The translations under genes were made by a program, and so were the position numbers. This document shows, in pieces, positions 32,802 through 42,613 of a DNA stretch of 64,000 bases. The notes beneath the pieces are model-generated. The model ran no database searches, was not told the origin of the DNA, and saw only the letters and a program-made list of their open reading frames with translations. The DNA comes from CAWEEP01 sp963808125 (GTDB taxonomy: Bacteria > Chloroflexota > Dormibacteria > Aeolococcales > Aeolococcaceae). The stretch is taken from NCBI GenBank assembly GCA_963808125.1, contig CAWEEP010000071.1:26205-90204 (forward strand), read 5' to 3'. Positions within the stretch are counted from its first letter, which is position 1. Each line of letters starts with the position of its first letter.

Positions 32802-34285
32802 CGGGCGGCGGCGGCCCCCCCGGGGAGGCGGTCGAAGTAGCGGGCAAGGACGTAGCTGGGCCCGGCGGCGATGGCGATGATCACCAGCGCGAAGGGGGCG
32901 GCCTGTCCGTAGGAGAGGTTCTGCTGGTAGGCCCAGAACTGGGTGGCCAGGGTCTGGACACCGGTCGGGACGAGCACCAGGGTCGCCGTCAGCTCGGTGG
33001 CGCAGGCGAGGAAGACGAGGCAGAAGGAAGCGGCGAGCCCGGGGCCGATGAGGGGCAGGGTGACCCGCAGGAAGGCCTCCGCCGGGCGCCGCCCCAGCGA
33101 CCGCGCCGCCTCCTCCAGGCCCCGGGGCGCGTGGGCCACCGACGCCCTGACGCCGACCAGGGCGAGCGGGAAGAAGAGGATTGCGTAGGTGCCGACGAGC
33201 AGCCCGGCCGTCTGGTAGCCGAAGCCGCCGGCGTAGCGCTCGGTGAAGAAGCTGATGGCGAGGGCGATGACCAGTCCCGGCATGGCCAGCACCAGGTAGG
33301 TGCTGCGTTCGAGCAGCCTCCCGCCGCGGCCGGCGTGGCGCACGGCGAGGAGCGCCACCGGCAGGGCGAGCAGCGTGGCGAGGGCCGCCGCCACCCCGCT
33401 GTACAGCGCCGTGTGCCAGCCCGCGTCGAGGATCGAGACGCCGCCGATGGAGGCGGCGCCGCCCTCGACCATCCAGTAGAGGCTGCTCGCCACCGGCACC
33501 CCCAGGGCCAGCCCCACCAGCGCGCCCAGCCCGATCTGGAGGGGAAGCGACGCCCGCCCCAGCCGGTGCCGGCCCGCCGGCCGCTGGGCCTGGGCACCGC
33601 TCCGCTCCGCCCGGCCCCCGCCGCGGGCGGCGGCCTCGCCGCCCAGGATCACGCAGCTGAGCAGAACCAGGACCAGCGACAGGGCGCAGGCCGTGGAGAC
33701 GTTGAAGGAGACCTGGAACTCGGTGAAGATCTCGGTGGTGAACGTCTGGTAGCCGAGGATCTCGAAGGCGCCGTACTCGGCGAGGATGACCAGGGCGACG
33801 AGGATGCAGCCCCCCAGGATGGCCCCCCGGGCCTGGCCCACCGTCACCCGCAGGAAGGTCCGGGCCCGGCCGAGGCCGAGGCTCCGAGCCGCATCCTCCA
33901 GGCCCGGATCCGCGCTCCGCAGGCTGGCCGCCACCGGGAGGTGGACCAGGGGGTAGATGGCGAGCGTCATGACCAGGACCGCGCCCTGGAAGCCCTGGAC
34001 CCAGGTGGAGATCGACGCCCATCCGAAGCTGACCACGAAGTCGGGGATGGCGAAGGGGATCACCAGCAGCACCGCCCAGAGGCGGCGGGCCGGCAGGTCG
34101 GTGCACTCGACGCACCACGCGGTCAGGGTGCCGATCACGGCGCAGAGGACGGTCACCACCGCGGTCAGCGAGACGGTGTTCCAGAGCAGGGTGGCGGTGA
34201 GCGGCCGCCAGACGAGGTGGGCTACGGTGCCGATCCCCGACCCGGCCGCCTCGACGAGGAGGAAGGCGAGCGGCGCAAGGAGCAC
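32798..34285 (-). CDS. fbpB: Iron(III)-type ABC transporter permease (two fused membrane domains)
   Basis: The ~495-residue integral membrane protein has two homologous halves, each with about six helices and an EAA loop (first half LEDAARSLGLGRARTFLRVT, second half LEEAARSLGRRPAEAFLRVT) that docks on the ATPase. This fused arrangement is typical of FbpB/SfuB. The GTG used here lies inside the first hydrophobic segment, whose likely beginning (RPRPWLLLGGGGAVA) is upstream in the same frame without an ATG or GTG. The true start is therefore unclear, perhaps because of an indel near 34300-34430. Confidence 0.85.
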   Translation of the reverse strand: MLLAPLAFLLVEAAGSGIGTVAHLVWRPLTATLLWNTVSLTAVVTVLCAVIGTLTAWCVECTDLPARRLWAVLLVIPFAIPDFVVSFGWASISTWVQGFQGAVLVMTLAIYPLVHLPVAASLRSADPGLEDAARSLGLGRARTFLRVTVGQARGAILGGCILVALVILAEYGAFEILGYQTFTTEIFTEFQVSFNVSTACALSLVLVLLSCVILGGEAAARGGGRAERSGAQAQRPAGRHRLGRASLPLQIGLGALVGLALGVPVASSLYWMVEGGAASIGGVSILDAGWHTALYSGVAAALATLLALPVALLAVRHAGRGGRLLERSTYLVLAMPGLVIALAISFFTERYAGGFGYQTAGLLVGTYAILFFPLALVGVRASVAHAPRGLEEAARSLGRRPAEAFLRVTLPLIGPGLAASFCLVFLACATELTATLVLVPTGVQTLATQFWAYQQNLSYGQAAPFALVIIAIAAGPSYVLARYFDRLPGGAAAAR

Positions 34286-34438
34286 GGCCGCGACCGCCCC
34301 GCCGCCGCCGAGAAGGAGCCAGGGGCGAGGACGCCGCGGGCGGGCACCAGGGTGGCGGGGCCGGCCCGCGACCCGGCGGCGCTCACGGGGCGCGGTGCGC
34401 GGGGCCGCGGCGCCCGGCGCGAGCGGGGAGACGTCCGG

Positions 34439-35480
34439 TCACAGCAGCCCCGCCTGCTGCAGGAGCGAGATCGCCGCCGACCCGTCGCCCAGCTCGGCGA
34501 CGGTGATCGGGTTCGGCTGGAGCAGGCGAACGGGGTCTCCGCCTGGGCGGTGGACACGCCCGAGGCGATGGGATATTCGAAGCTCGTCGAGTGGGCGATG
34601 ATCTCCTGCCCCTGCGCGGAGACGAGGAAGGCGAGGAACCTCTGGGCGGCCGCCTGGTGGGGGCTGGAGCGCAGCACGGCGGCGCCGGACACGTCGATGA
34701 CGTAGCCGGGGTCCTGGGGGGCGAAGTCGGCGATCGCCGAGTGCGTCGCGGAGGCGCCGATCTCGGCGCGCATCCGGTACCAGTAGTACTGGTTGACGAC
34801 GCCGAAGGCCACGGCGCCGCGGTTGACCTCGCTGGCGACGGTCTCGTTGTCGGGATAGAGGTGGCTGCCGGCGTTGGCCTTCATCCCCTCCAGCCAGGTG
34901 AGCGTGGCGGCCTGGCCGTACGCTGCGCTCGACCGAGGTCACGATGGGCTGGAAGTCGGTCTCGCCGGGGGCGAGGGCCAGCTTGCCCTGGTAGCTGGGG
35001 ATCGGCGAGCTGGAGCACCGAGGTGGGCAGCTGGTCGCCGGGATCAGGACGGGTTGTAGATCAGCACGCTGACCCGGGCCGACACCCCCACCCAGTCCCC
35101 CTGGGGCGAGTTGTCCTGGCGGGGCGTCGGCGCCAGCGTCGAGGCGTCGACGGGCGCGAGGAGGCCCTTGTCTGCCAGGTACTCGAGCGGCCGGCGAGTT
35201 CTCCGTGTAGAGCACGTCGGCCGGCGAGTGCGAGCCCTCCGTGACGATCTCGTCGGCCAGGGTGTCCTCGTCGTCGCTGCGGACGTTGACGGTGATCCCG
35301 GTCGCCTTCTCGAAGGCGGCCACCAGCGCATGGGTGGTCTGCACGTGCTGGCCGTTGTAGAGGGTGATCGACTGGCCCGACCCGGACCCCCCGCACGCCG
35401 GCCAGCAGCCAGCTGGCGGCGATGGCGACCCCGAGCGCGCCGCGGCGGGCGCCGGACGGTCGGGACTGGGCTGCTGTCAT
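34439..35480 (-). pseudogene. fbpA: Iron(III) ABC transporter substrate-binding protein, multiply frameshifted
   Basis: Pieces of an FbpA-type ferric-binding lipoprotein are spread over all three frames in the right order. They are a signal peptide whose lipobox LLAGC is broken by one extra G near 35399; ITLYNGQHVQTTHALVAAFE; DTLADEIVTEGSHSPADVLY; YLADKGLLAPVDASTL; YQGKLALAPGETDFQP; GAVAFGVVNQYYWYRM; and the end FVSAQGQEII-like LVSAQGQEIIAHST then AISLLQQAGLL. At least five indels are needed to rebuild it. Ligand residues of the family (the NQYYWYR tyrosines) remain conserved. That argues for consensus errors rather than decay, but a genuine pseudogene cannot be excluded. It lies directly downstream of the iron box. 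Confidence 0.8.
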
Positions 35481-35552
35481 GCGGAGGTCTCGTCTCCCAC
35501 GGGGCCTGCGTCAGTGGGGCAGCCCCGTCTCGTCCCCCCGGCCGGGCGGCTG

Positions 35553-35571
35553 TTAGCTTAGTCTAAGCTAA
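35553..35571 (-). promoter_or_regulatory. DtxR/IdeR-type iron box
   Basis: TTAGCTTAG-T-CTAAGCTAA is a perfect 19-bp palindrome. It fits the DtxR/IdeR operator consensus (TTAGGTTAG-S-CTAACCTAA) except for one symmetric base change per half and the central base. It sits about 70 bp upstream of the iron-binding-protein gene and overlaps the stop codon of the dtxR gene, so iron-loaded regulator should repress the importer genes. Confidence 0.85.
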
Positions 35572-36248
35572 CTGAGAGGCGCGACCCACACGGCTCGGGC
35601 GGCGCCGCGATCCACCTCCACGGGCCGGCCGTCCACCTCCACGCGCAGCGGCGTGCCCGGGGTGCGGACGGTGACCCGCCGCCCCGGGGTCACCTCCAGA
35701 TCGTGGAGCAACCGCAGCAGCTGGGGGGCCTCGTGCTCAGCGACCTCCGAGATCCTCACCACCCGCGCCGGCCGCTCCGGCGCCAGCAGGTCGAGGCGGA
35801 CCAGGCCGCGGGGAGGCGCCCGCCCCGGGATGGGGTTGCCGTGCGGGCAGGTCAGAGGGCGGTCGAGATGCGCGTCGAGGCGCTCCACGACACCCTGAGA
35901 GGCCGTGGACAAGGAGGGCGCCTCGCGGACCCCGGCCGCCCAGTCGAGCCCGAGGACGTCCACCAGCCAGCGCTCGAGGAGCCGGTGGCGGCGCACCACG
36001 TCAGAGAGGCGGCCGCCTCGCCATGCCCGGTGAGGCTGATGCTGCGGTCTCCGGCCACCTCGATCCAGCCGTCTCGCGCCAGCCGTTGCAGGGTCACGGT
36101 GACGGTGGGCCGGCTGACCCCGAGCCAGTCGGCGAGCCCGCCCGGGCGCGCCACCTCGCCCTCGTGGGTGATGCTAGCAGATCGCCTCCAGGTAGCGTCC
36201 GGCGGTCTCGCTGAGGCGACCGGGCTCGGGAGCAGGGCTCTGCGCCAT
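35568..36248 (-). CDS. dtxR: DtxR-family metal-dependent regulator, two frameshifts
   Basis: Reading across frames gives a complete DtxR/IdeR-type repressor of about 226 residues: GRLSETAGRYLEAI, the winged helix ITHEGEVARPGGLADWLGVSRPTVTV, TLQRLARDGWIEV, the metal-binding/dimerisation region VVRRHRLLERWLVDVLGL and PLTCPHGNPIPG, and a C-terminal FeoA/SH3-like domain (RVVRISEVAEHEAPQLLRLL). Two single-base breaks are needed, near 36173 and near 36003. It reads toward its own iron box and the Fbp importer. The metal could be Fe or Mn; the neighbouring ferric-type importer favours iron. Confidence 0.82.
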
Positions 36249-36279
36249 GGCTGGACCGATGGTGACATCCCCGCCCTGT

Positions 36280-37305
36280 TCAGGCGAATTCGAGCAGCGA
36301 CGGGTCGACGTCGAAGCCGCCGGTGTCAGCTCCCCGCAGGGCGAGCCGGTGCCAGCCGGCGGCGCCGATCATCGCCGCGTTGTCGGTGCACAGGGGGAGC
36401 GGCGGCACCGCGATGCGCAGCCCGGCGAAGCGGCTCCGCACCGCCTGCGACAGGGCGCGGTTGGCGGCGACGCCGCCGACGACGGCGACCGAGGCCACCC
36501 CCGTCTCCTCGACGGCGGCCGCCGGCCGTCCACCAGCTGCGCGACGGCGGCCTCCTGGAAGGCGGCGGCGAGGGCGTCGCGGACCTCGCCCCGGCGCGGC
36601 CGCCGCCGCCCTGGCCACCATCGCGGCCGGCAGGTCGCGGATGGCGTAGCGGACCGCCGTCTTCAGGCCGCTGAAGGAGAACCCCCGCTCCAGCCGCGTC
36701 CGCGGCAGGCGGAAGGCCCGCGCGTCCCCGCGGAGCGCCGCCATCTCCACGGCGGGGCCGCCCGGGTAGCCGAGGCCGAGCATCCGCGCCACCTTGTCGA
36801 AGGCCTCGCCGACGGCGTCGTCGCGGGTCCCGGCCAGGTGCACCGCCTCGCCGTGGCGGCGCAGTTCGATCGTCTCGGTGTGGCCCCCGCTGACGACGAG
36901 GGCGACGAAGGGCGGCTCCAGCTCGTGGTCGCTCAGCCACGCCGAGTACACGTGACCGGCCAGGTGGGAGACGCCGGTGATGGGCAGGCCGCGCGCCTGG
37001 GCGGCGCTCAGTGCGTAGCCGGCACCGACGATCAGGCAGCCGACCAGCCCCGGACCGCGGGTGACGGCGATGGCGTCCAGGGCCCCCCAGCCCCCCTCGA
37101 CACCACCCAGGGCGGCGTCCACGACAGGGGCGATCATCTCCAGGTGGGCCCGCGCCGCCAGCTCGGGGACGACCCCGCCGTAGGCGGCGTGGAGCGGGAT
37201 CTGCGAGGAGACGACGCTGGAGAGGATCTCGCGGCCGCCGCGCACCACCGCGGCCGCCGTCTCGTCGCAGGAGGTCTCGATGGCGAGGATGGTCACAGCT
37301 TCCAT
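36280..37305 (-). CDS. tsaD: tRNA N6-adenosine threonylcarbamoyltransferase TsaD
   Basis: TsaD transfers threonylcarbamoyl to A37 of ANN-reading tRNAs, acting with TsaB and TsaE. Conserved motifs are ILAIETSCDETAAAVV, the metal-binding HLAGHVYSAW, LVVSGGHTE and VVGGVAANRALS, with LCTDNAAMIGAAG near the C terminus. About 20 residues around 36525-36600 make no sense in this frame (GRGPRRPRRRLPGG), while the next frame there reads GEVRDALAAAFQEAAVAQLV, the expected helix. Two compensating indels therefore distort the middle of an otherwise intact gene. Length is 341 residues, normal for the family. Confidence 0.92.
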   Translation of the reverse strand: MEAVTILAIETSCDETAAAVVRGGREILSSVVSSQIPLHAAYGGVVPELAARAHLEMIAPVVDAALGGVEGGWGALDAIAVTRGPGLVGCLIVGAGYALSAAQARGLPITGVSHLAGHVYSAWLSDHELEPPFVALVVSGGHTETIELRRHGEAVHLAGTRDDAVGEAFDKVARMLGLGYPGGPAVEMAALRGDARAFRLPRTRLERGFSFSGLKTAVRYAIRDLPAAMVARAAAAAPGRGPRRPRRRLPGGRRRAAGGRPAAAVEETGVASVAVVGGVAANRALSQAVRSRFAGLRIAVPPLPLCTDNAAMIGAAGWHRLALRGADTGGFDVDPSLLEFA

Positions 37306-37355
37306 CGCGGCCCCCTTCACTCCGGCGGGCGGCAGGCGGGGACGGAGGGGACCGC

Positions 37356-37910
37356 TCAGGGCAGCGGGTACTCCGGGGCGGGCGGGTCGCCGATGCCGGC
37401 GACGTCGGTGCCGAGCAGGATGTCGACGAAGCGGCTCTTGAAGGCGGGCGCGTGCAGCGAGTTGCTCCACATGATCACCGCGTCCTCGCCGTTGTCCGTG
37501 TAATAGCCGCGGCGCCGGCCGATGGCGCGGAAACCGAAGCGCTCGTACAGGCGGATGGCGTGGGCGTTGCCGGCGCGCACCTCCAGCGTGATCCAGCGTG
37601 CCCCCAGTTCGTAGCTGCGCTGGATGAGCGCTGCGAAGATGGCCGTGCCGTACCCTTCGTGCTGGTTCTGCGCGCGCACGCCGACGGTGGTGATGTGGGA
37701 CTCGTGGACGACCTTCCACAGCCCGCCGTAGCCGATGATCTCGGCGCCGTCGCGGAGCACGATGTAGTGGGCCTGACGGTTCTGCGTCAGCTCGGATGCG
37801 TAGGCGTTCCGCGGCCAGGGAGAGAGGAAGATCTCCCGCTCGATCGCCTGGACCGCCGGGATGTCGGCGGGGCGCATCTGGTCGATGACCAGATTGGGGG
37901 CGACCTTCAT
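37356..37910 (-). CDS. rimI: Ribosomal-protein-alanine N-acetyltransferase RimI
   Basis: This GNAT enzyme, about 184 residues, has IEREIFLSPWPRNAYASEL, the core VVHESHITTVGV, acetyl-CoA loop QNQHEGYGTAI and LEVRAGNAHAIRLYERFGF, the standard RimI set. RimI acetylates the N-terminal Ala of ribosomal protein S18 and often sits beside tsaB/tsaD, as here. The ATG shares one base with the tsaB stop (TGATG); a GTG one codon upstream is possible. The C-terminal ~35 residues after MWSNSLHA extend beyond the usual RimI end. Confidence 0.92.
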   Translation of the reverse strand: MKVAPNLVIDQMRPADIPAVQAIEREIFLSPWPRNAYASELTQNRQAHYIVLRDGAEIIGYGGLWKVVHESHITTVGVRAQNQHEGYGTAIFAALIQRSYELGARWITLEVRAGNAHAIRLYERFGFRAIGRRRGYYTDNGEDAVIMWSNSLHAPAFKSRFVDILLGTDVAGIGDPPAPEYPLP

Positions 37911-38532
37911 CACTCCGATGATACCCGCGGACTCCCGCCCGGTCCGACGCCGTCCTCGAGATAGGTGCCACGCAGCCCCGCGGGGGCGAGCGGCGGTCGC
38001 GACAGGGCCAGGGGAACCGCTCCGGCAAGAGCCGTTGCGGGGTCGCCCCGGCGGGCGCCCATTGCCTCGAGGGCGTCGAGGCTGACCAGGGGAGTCCCGC
38101 TCCGGGCGACCTCGGCGGCGGCGATCCGCCGCGGGTCGTCGAGCGCCAGCATCGCCGCCCCCACGCGCCGGAATCGGCCGGCATAGACCCCGCCCCGCCC
38201 GGCGGCGGCGAGGGCGACCACCTCGTCCTCCACCGGGGAGGCCGAGCGTGCCACCACCTCCAGGCTGCCCAGGCCGTGGAGGGGGAGTTCCAGGGGGTGG
38301 GTCAGGCCGAGGGCCGCCGCCATCCCGGCGCGGATGCCGGTGTAGGAGCCGGGGCCGGTGACCACCGCCACCGCTTCCAGGTCCGTCAACCCGAGGCGCC
38401 GGAGGGCGCGGGTGAGCGCCGGCAGGGTGGAAGGCGCCTCGTCCACGACGGCCTCGATCAGCACTCCCTGTGCCGTGGCGCGGACGATGACGAGACGGCC
38501 GCGGGACAACTGTCGATGGCGATGACGGTCAC
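37910..38532 (-). CDS. tsaB: TsaB, t6A synthesis dimerisation partner, one frameshift
   Basis: TsaB is the inactive-homologue partner that binds TsaD in threonylcarbamoyl-adenosine formation. The N terminus VTVIAIDSCPAAV is in one frame and the rest continues in another with LVIVRATAQGVLIEAVVDE, VAVVTGPGSYTGIRAGMAAA and the Ala-rich C-terminal half. One base is missing near 38510. The GTG start overlaps the tsaE stop (GTGA). TsaB proteins vary in their second half, which explains the weaker identity there. Confidence 0.85.
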
Positions 38533-39023
38533 GCGCCCACCTCCGCCGCGGCCCGCCAGGCCGCGGCCAGTCGCGGCGATGCCGACCCGGGGTCGGGCGC
38601 CCCGATGCGGCGCGCCGTGTCGCCGTCGATGTCGAGGGTGAGACGCAGCGGGCGCCATGCCGCGAGGTCTCCGTAGCTCCCCCACTCCACCGCCGCGGGG
38701 GCCGACTCCAGCAGGGTGTCCAGGTCGAGCAGGGCGATCGCGGCGCCCGGCCCCAGGCGGTAGAGGTCGACGTGGTGGAGCAATGGCGGTGACCCATAGA
38801 CGTGGTGGAGGACGAAGGTCGGGCTCCGCACCAGTTCGGGGACGACACCCCTGCCGGCGGCGAGCCCGCGGACGAAGACCGTCTTGCCGGCCCCCAGCGG
38901 CCCGTCGAGGGCGACCAGGTCGCCGGGGGCGAGCAGCGCCCCCAACCGTGCCGCCACCGCCTGCGTGGCCGCGGGGCTCGCGGTCAGTACCCAGGGACCG
39001 CCCCGGGTCGCTGCCCGGGTCAT
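38529..39023 (-). CDS. tsaE: TsaE, P-loop ATPase of t6A synthesis
   Basis: The 164-residue ATPase has Walker A LDGPLGAGKTVFVRGLA, the conserved SPTFVLHHVY and the HVDLYRLG motif, followed by VEWGSYGDL. TsaE drives turnover of the TsaBD complex. The ATG overlaps the thiL stop (ATGA), and its own stop overlaps the tsaB GTG. Confidence 0.93.
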   Translation of the reverse strand: MTRAATRGGPWVLTASPAATQAVAARLGALLAPGDLVALDGPLGAGKTVFVRGLAAGRGVVPELVRSPTFVLHHVYGSPPLLHHVDLYRLGPGAAIALLDLDTLLESAPAAVEWGSYGDLAAWRPLRLTLDIDGDTARRIGAPDPGSASPRLAAAWRAAAEVGA

Positions 39024-40071
39024 GCCCGGTAGTGGCGGGAGAGGACCTGCGGCAGCGGCACCGCGGTGCCCCCCGGCGCCTCGCGCAGGCGGATGCCCGG
39101 CCCCCCGTCCAGCCGGCCGATGACGGACAGCGGCTCCAGCCCCTTGGGCCAGCCCGCCAGCAGCTCCGCCACCTGGTCGGGGGCGACTGCCAGGACCAGT
39201 TCCGAAGTCCTCCCCACCGCCCATGGCCGCCTCCGCCCAGCCGGCGCCCAGCACCCCTCTCAGATCGGCGTCCACCGGCAGGCTGTCCAGCCAGAGCTCG
39301 GCGCCGCAAGCGGAGGCGTCGATGATCCGCCCCACGTCCACGATCAGCCCGTCGCTCAGGTCGCCGGCGCAGAGGACCCCCGCCGCGGCGAGCGCCAGGC
39401 CCTCGGCGAGGCGGGCCCGCGGCCGAAGCTGGCGCTCTCGCCACCGCAGGTCCGCCTCCGGCGGAGCCGCCAGCCGCCCCATGAGGATCCCCAGGCCCGC
39501 GGCGGCACCGCCCAGCCGGCCCGTCACCAGGAGGCTGTCCCCGGGCCGGCCGCCGTCGCGACGGAGGGCCCGGCCGGGGGCCACCGCCCCGATCACCGAG
39601 ATGTCGATGACGAGCGGGCCGGCGATGGCGCTGACGTCGCCGCCGGCGACGCGGCAGCCGGTGGCCAGAGCGACGGCGCAGATGCCGCGCTGGACGGCGA
39701 GGAGGTCCTCGACCTCCGTGTCCCCCGCGGCGCACAGCGTCACCAGGCAGTGGCGCGGCGCCGCCCCCATGGCCGCAAGGTCGGAGAGGGCGACCTGGAG
39801 GGCCCTCTCCCCCACCTCCTCGGGGACGGTCCAGTCCCGCCGGGAAGTCCTCCCCCTCCACGATCGCGTCCTGGCTCAACACGACGTCGGAGCCGGCGGG
39901 CGGGCGCCAGACGGCGGCGTCGTCGCCGCTCCCCACGACGAGCTCGGAGGCCCCGGAGGTGGCCGCGCCCAGCAGGATGAGCCGGCGCAGAAGCTCCGCC
40001 TCCCCCACCTCCGCCAGGGTGGGCCCGCCGGCGCCAAAGGCACGGCGACCGGCGACGTTCGGAGCCTCCAC
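39020..40071 (-). CDS. thiL: Thiamine-monophosphate kinase, two frameshifts
   Basis: ThiL phosphorylates thiamine monophosphate to the diphosphate coenzyme. The N-terminal GEAELLRRLILLGAA, VVGSGDDAAVWRPP and LSQDAIVEGEDF are in one frame. The middle ERALQVALSDLAAMGAAPRHCLVTL through LCAGDLSDGLIVDVGRI and MGGGEDF is in a second, and the end ELVLAVAPDQVAELLAGWP in a third. Extra bases near 39848 and near 39205 explain both breaks. A GTG at 40071 is the likely start. The DxD Mg-binding residues of the family are present. Adjacency to tsaE is common in Gram-positives. Confidence 0.85.
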
Positions 40072-40245
40072 GACCGGGACTCTAGCTGGCCCGGCGGCCT
40101 CCCCTGCGAACTCCGGCGGGCGGCGACGCCTGGCTCTGACCGGCTTCGCGGTTGACCCTGGCACTCCCGAAAGGGTACAGTCCGCCCGGTCCGTCAGCGG
40201 CGGTATGGGAGGCCGCCCTGGCCGCCCGATCCGGGGAGATGAGTA

Positions 40246-41372
40246 TTGCGGGGAACGCATAGGCTGCTCGCTGCGGTGGTCGCCGGCCTCTTCGTGGTCG
40301 GCGTCAGCCCACTGGTCAGCAGCCCGGCGAAGGCCGACACCACGGCACAGCTGGAGGCGGAGAAGGCGGCGCTGCTCGCCGAACTGGCCACCCTCACGCC
40401 CGGGGTCGATTCCGCGCAGGCCGCACTGACCGAGGCCGAGGACCAGTACACCGAGCAGTCCACCGCCCTCAACCAGACGCAGGACACGCTGGACTCCCTG
40501 AACACCCAGCTGACCGCCCTGAACGGGGAGATCCTGGACGACCAGTTCCAGGCGGAGACGGCACAGGAGGCGCTGACCTCCCTCACCCGGGCCACGTACG
40601 AGAGCGTCTCCGGCAACACGGTGATGACCGCCGTGCTCAGCGCCAAGGACTTCACCTCGGCGATGAGCAGCCTCACCGGCGCCTCCCAGGTGACCACCCA
40701 GATCAAGGGTCTGGAGAAGACCCTGACCCAGGACAAGAACAGCCTCGAGAGCGCCCAGCAGCAGATCCAGGCCGACCTCACCCAGGCCTCGACGGTCGAG
40801 AACCAGATCTCCGACCAGGCCAACGCCCTGGAGGCGGTGGTGGAGGCCCGGGACCAGGCGCTCAGCCAGCTCGAAGGGCCCGCCCTGCAGATCGCCGACC
40901 AGATCGCCGCCATCGACGCGGAGCTGAACCCGGAGCCCACGCTCACGGGCAGTAGCTGCGCCGACCACTTCGTCTTCGGCGAGTGCACGTACTACGTCGC
41001 GCTCCGCCGCTGCATCCCCTGGAGCGGCAACGCCGGCGACTGGTACGCCGCCGCCGGCTCGGCCCCCTACGACTACCAGGAGGGCCAGACCCCGGTGGTC
41101 GGTGCCGTCGCCGTCTGGGGAGCGTACCAAGGCGGGGCGTACGGCGACGGCCATGTCGGCTACGTGGAGGCGGTGGGGCTGCAGCCGGTTGTGGACACCA
41201 ACGGCAGCGCGGTCATCCATCTCCCCGCCGGGGCGGTCCTGGTCCCCTCCGGGTTCTACGAGGTGTCGGAGATGAACTGGTCAAAGCGCCCGGCGGCTAC
41301 GACCGGGTCGACTACCGCATCGTCAGTGACAGCGGCCCCATGCTCGGCTTCATCTACGGGCCGCCGAACTGA
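40246..41372 (+). CDS. Secreted coiled-coil/CHAP-domain protein (PcsB-like), one frameshift
   Basis: A signal peptide (LLAAVVAGLFVVGVSPLVSS, cleavage after AKA) leads into a ~200-residue coiled coil rich in Gln/Ala/Glu, as in PcsB-type peptidoglycan hydrolases and FtsEX partners. A CHAP amidase domain follows with the nucleophilic Cys in FGECTYYVALRRC and the partner His in GDGHVGYVEAV. The last 30 residues need a shift near 41280 to read VKAPGGYDRVDYRIVSDSG and end at 41372. The start is TTG behind a GGGGAG ribosome site at 8 bases. The role is probably cell-wall turnover during division; it converges with alr. Confidence 0.85.
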
Positions 41373-41401
41373 CGCGTCGGCCGGCCGGCTGACCGGCAGG
41401 C

Positions 41402-42597
41402 TCAGCCCGCGGAGGGGAGCAGGGTCGCGCCGGATGGAGCCGGTGGCGCCACGGCGACCTGGAACCGCGGCACGCGGCTGGACACCGAGCAGAGGATCTC
41501 GTAGCTGATCGTGCCGCCGGCGGCGGCGACCTCGTCGGCGCCGAGCCACGCGGTGCCCTGGCGGCCGAAGAGGACCGCCTCGTCGGCCGGGCGGACGGCG
41601 TCGACGGCGGAGACGTCCGCGGTCAGGTGGTCCATGCTGATGCGGCCGATGACGGGACAGCGGCGGCCCCCGATCAGCACCGTCCCCCGGTTCGACTGCG
41701 CGCGGTGGACCCCGTCGGCATAGCCCGCGGCCACCGTGGCGACGCGGGTCTCCCGCTGCGCCGCCCAGGTCCGCCCGTAGCCGACGCTCTGGCCGGGCAG
41801 CACCGTCTTCACCTGGGTCACCAGCGCCTTGAACGCCATCGCAGGTCGGAGTGTCAGGGTTGCCCCGGCCATCTCCGGGGGGTAGCCGTAGAGGGCGATG
41901 CCGCAGCGCACCAGATCGTGCCGGGTCTGCGGGAGCCGCAGGGTGGCGGCGCTGTTGGCGGCGTGGAGCAGCAGGCCGGGCCACCGCTCGCGCAGGGGCT
42001 CGACGGCCCCGAGGAAGACGCGGTCCTGCCCCAGGGTGTGGTCCGTGGTGGCGGCGTCGGCGTCCGCGAAATGGGTGAAGGCGCCCACCGGCTCCACCCG
42101 GCGGCCGGCCCGCTCGACGGCGCGCAGCAGGTCCGGCACCGCACCCGGCGCGGAACCGAGCCGACCCATGCCGGAATCGATCTTGAGGTGGAGCCGTGCC
42201 GGCCGCCGACCCGCGGCCGTGGCGGCGGCGGCCACCTGCTCCGGCTCCCACACGGTGAGGTGAACACCGGCGTCGATCAGCTCGGCGAGGCGGCCGGGGT
42301 GGGTCCAGCCGACGGTGAGGATCTCGGCGTCCAGCCCCTCCGCGGCGAGTTCGAGGGCCTCGTGGGTGAGCTGACGCCGAGCCACGTGGCGCCGCCGGCA
42401 CAGGCGGCCGCGGCGGCGACGACGGCCCCGTGGCCGTAGGCACCGGCCTTGACCATCGCCATCAGCGCGACGCCGCCGCCCAGCGCACCGCGGATGGCGG
42501 CGGCATTGTCGCGGATCGCCGACGGGTCCACCTCGGCCCAGCGCATCTGCCCCTCGCTCACCGCCGCCGGCCTCGGCGCGGGCCTCTCCGGCGTCAC
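41402..42597 (-). CDS. alr: Alanine racemase, one frameshift
   Basis: Alr makes D-alanine for peptidoglycan using pyridoxal phosphate. The PLP Lys is in MVKAGAYGHGAV, HLKIDSGMGRLG and FTHFADAD form the first half of the barrel, and the catalytic Tyr of the second half is in TISYEILCSVSSR near the C terminus. The break lies near 42370-42385 (WLGVSS continues in another frame as THEALELAAEGL). Joined length is about 398 residues. The GTG start is 16 bp after the acpS-nnrD stop, so the two are co-transcribed. Confidence 0.9.
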
Positions 42598-42613
42598 GCG
42601 GGCACCCCTGCGG

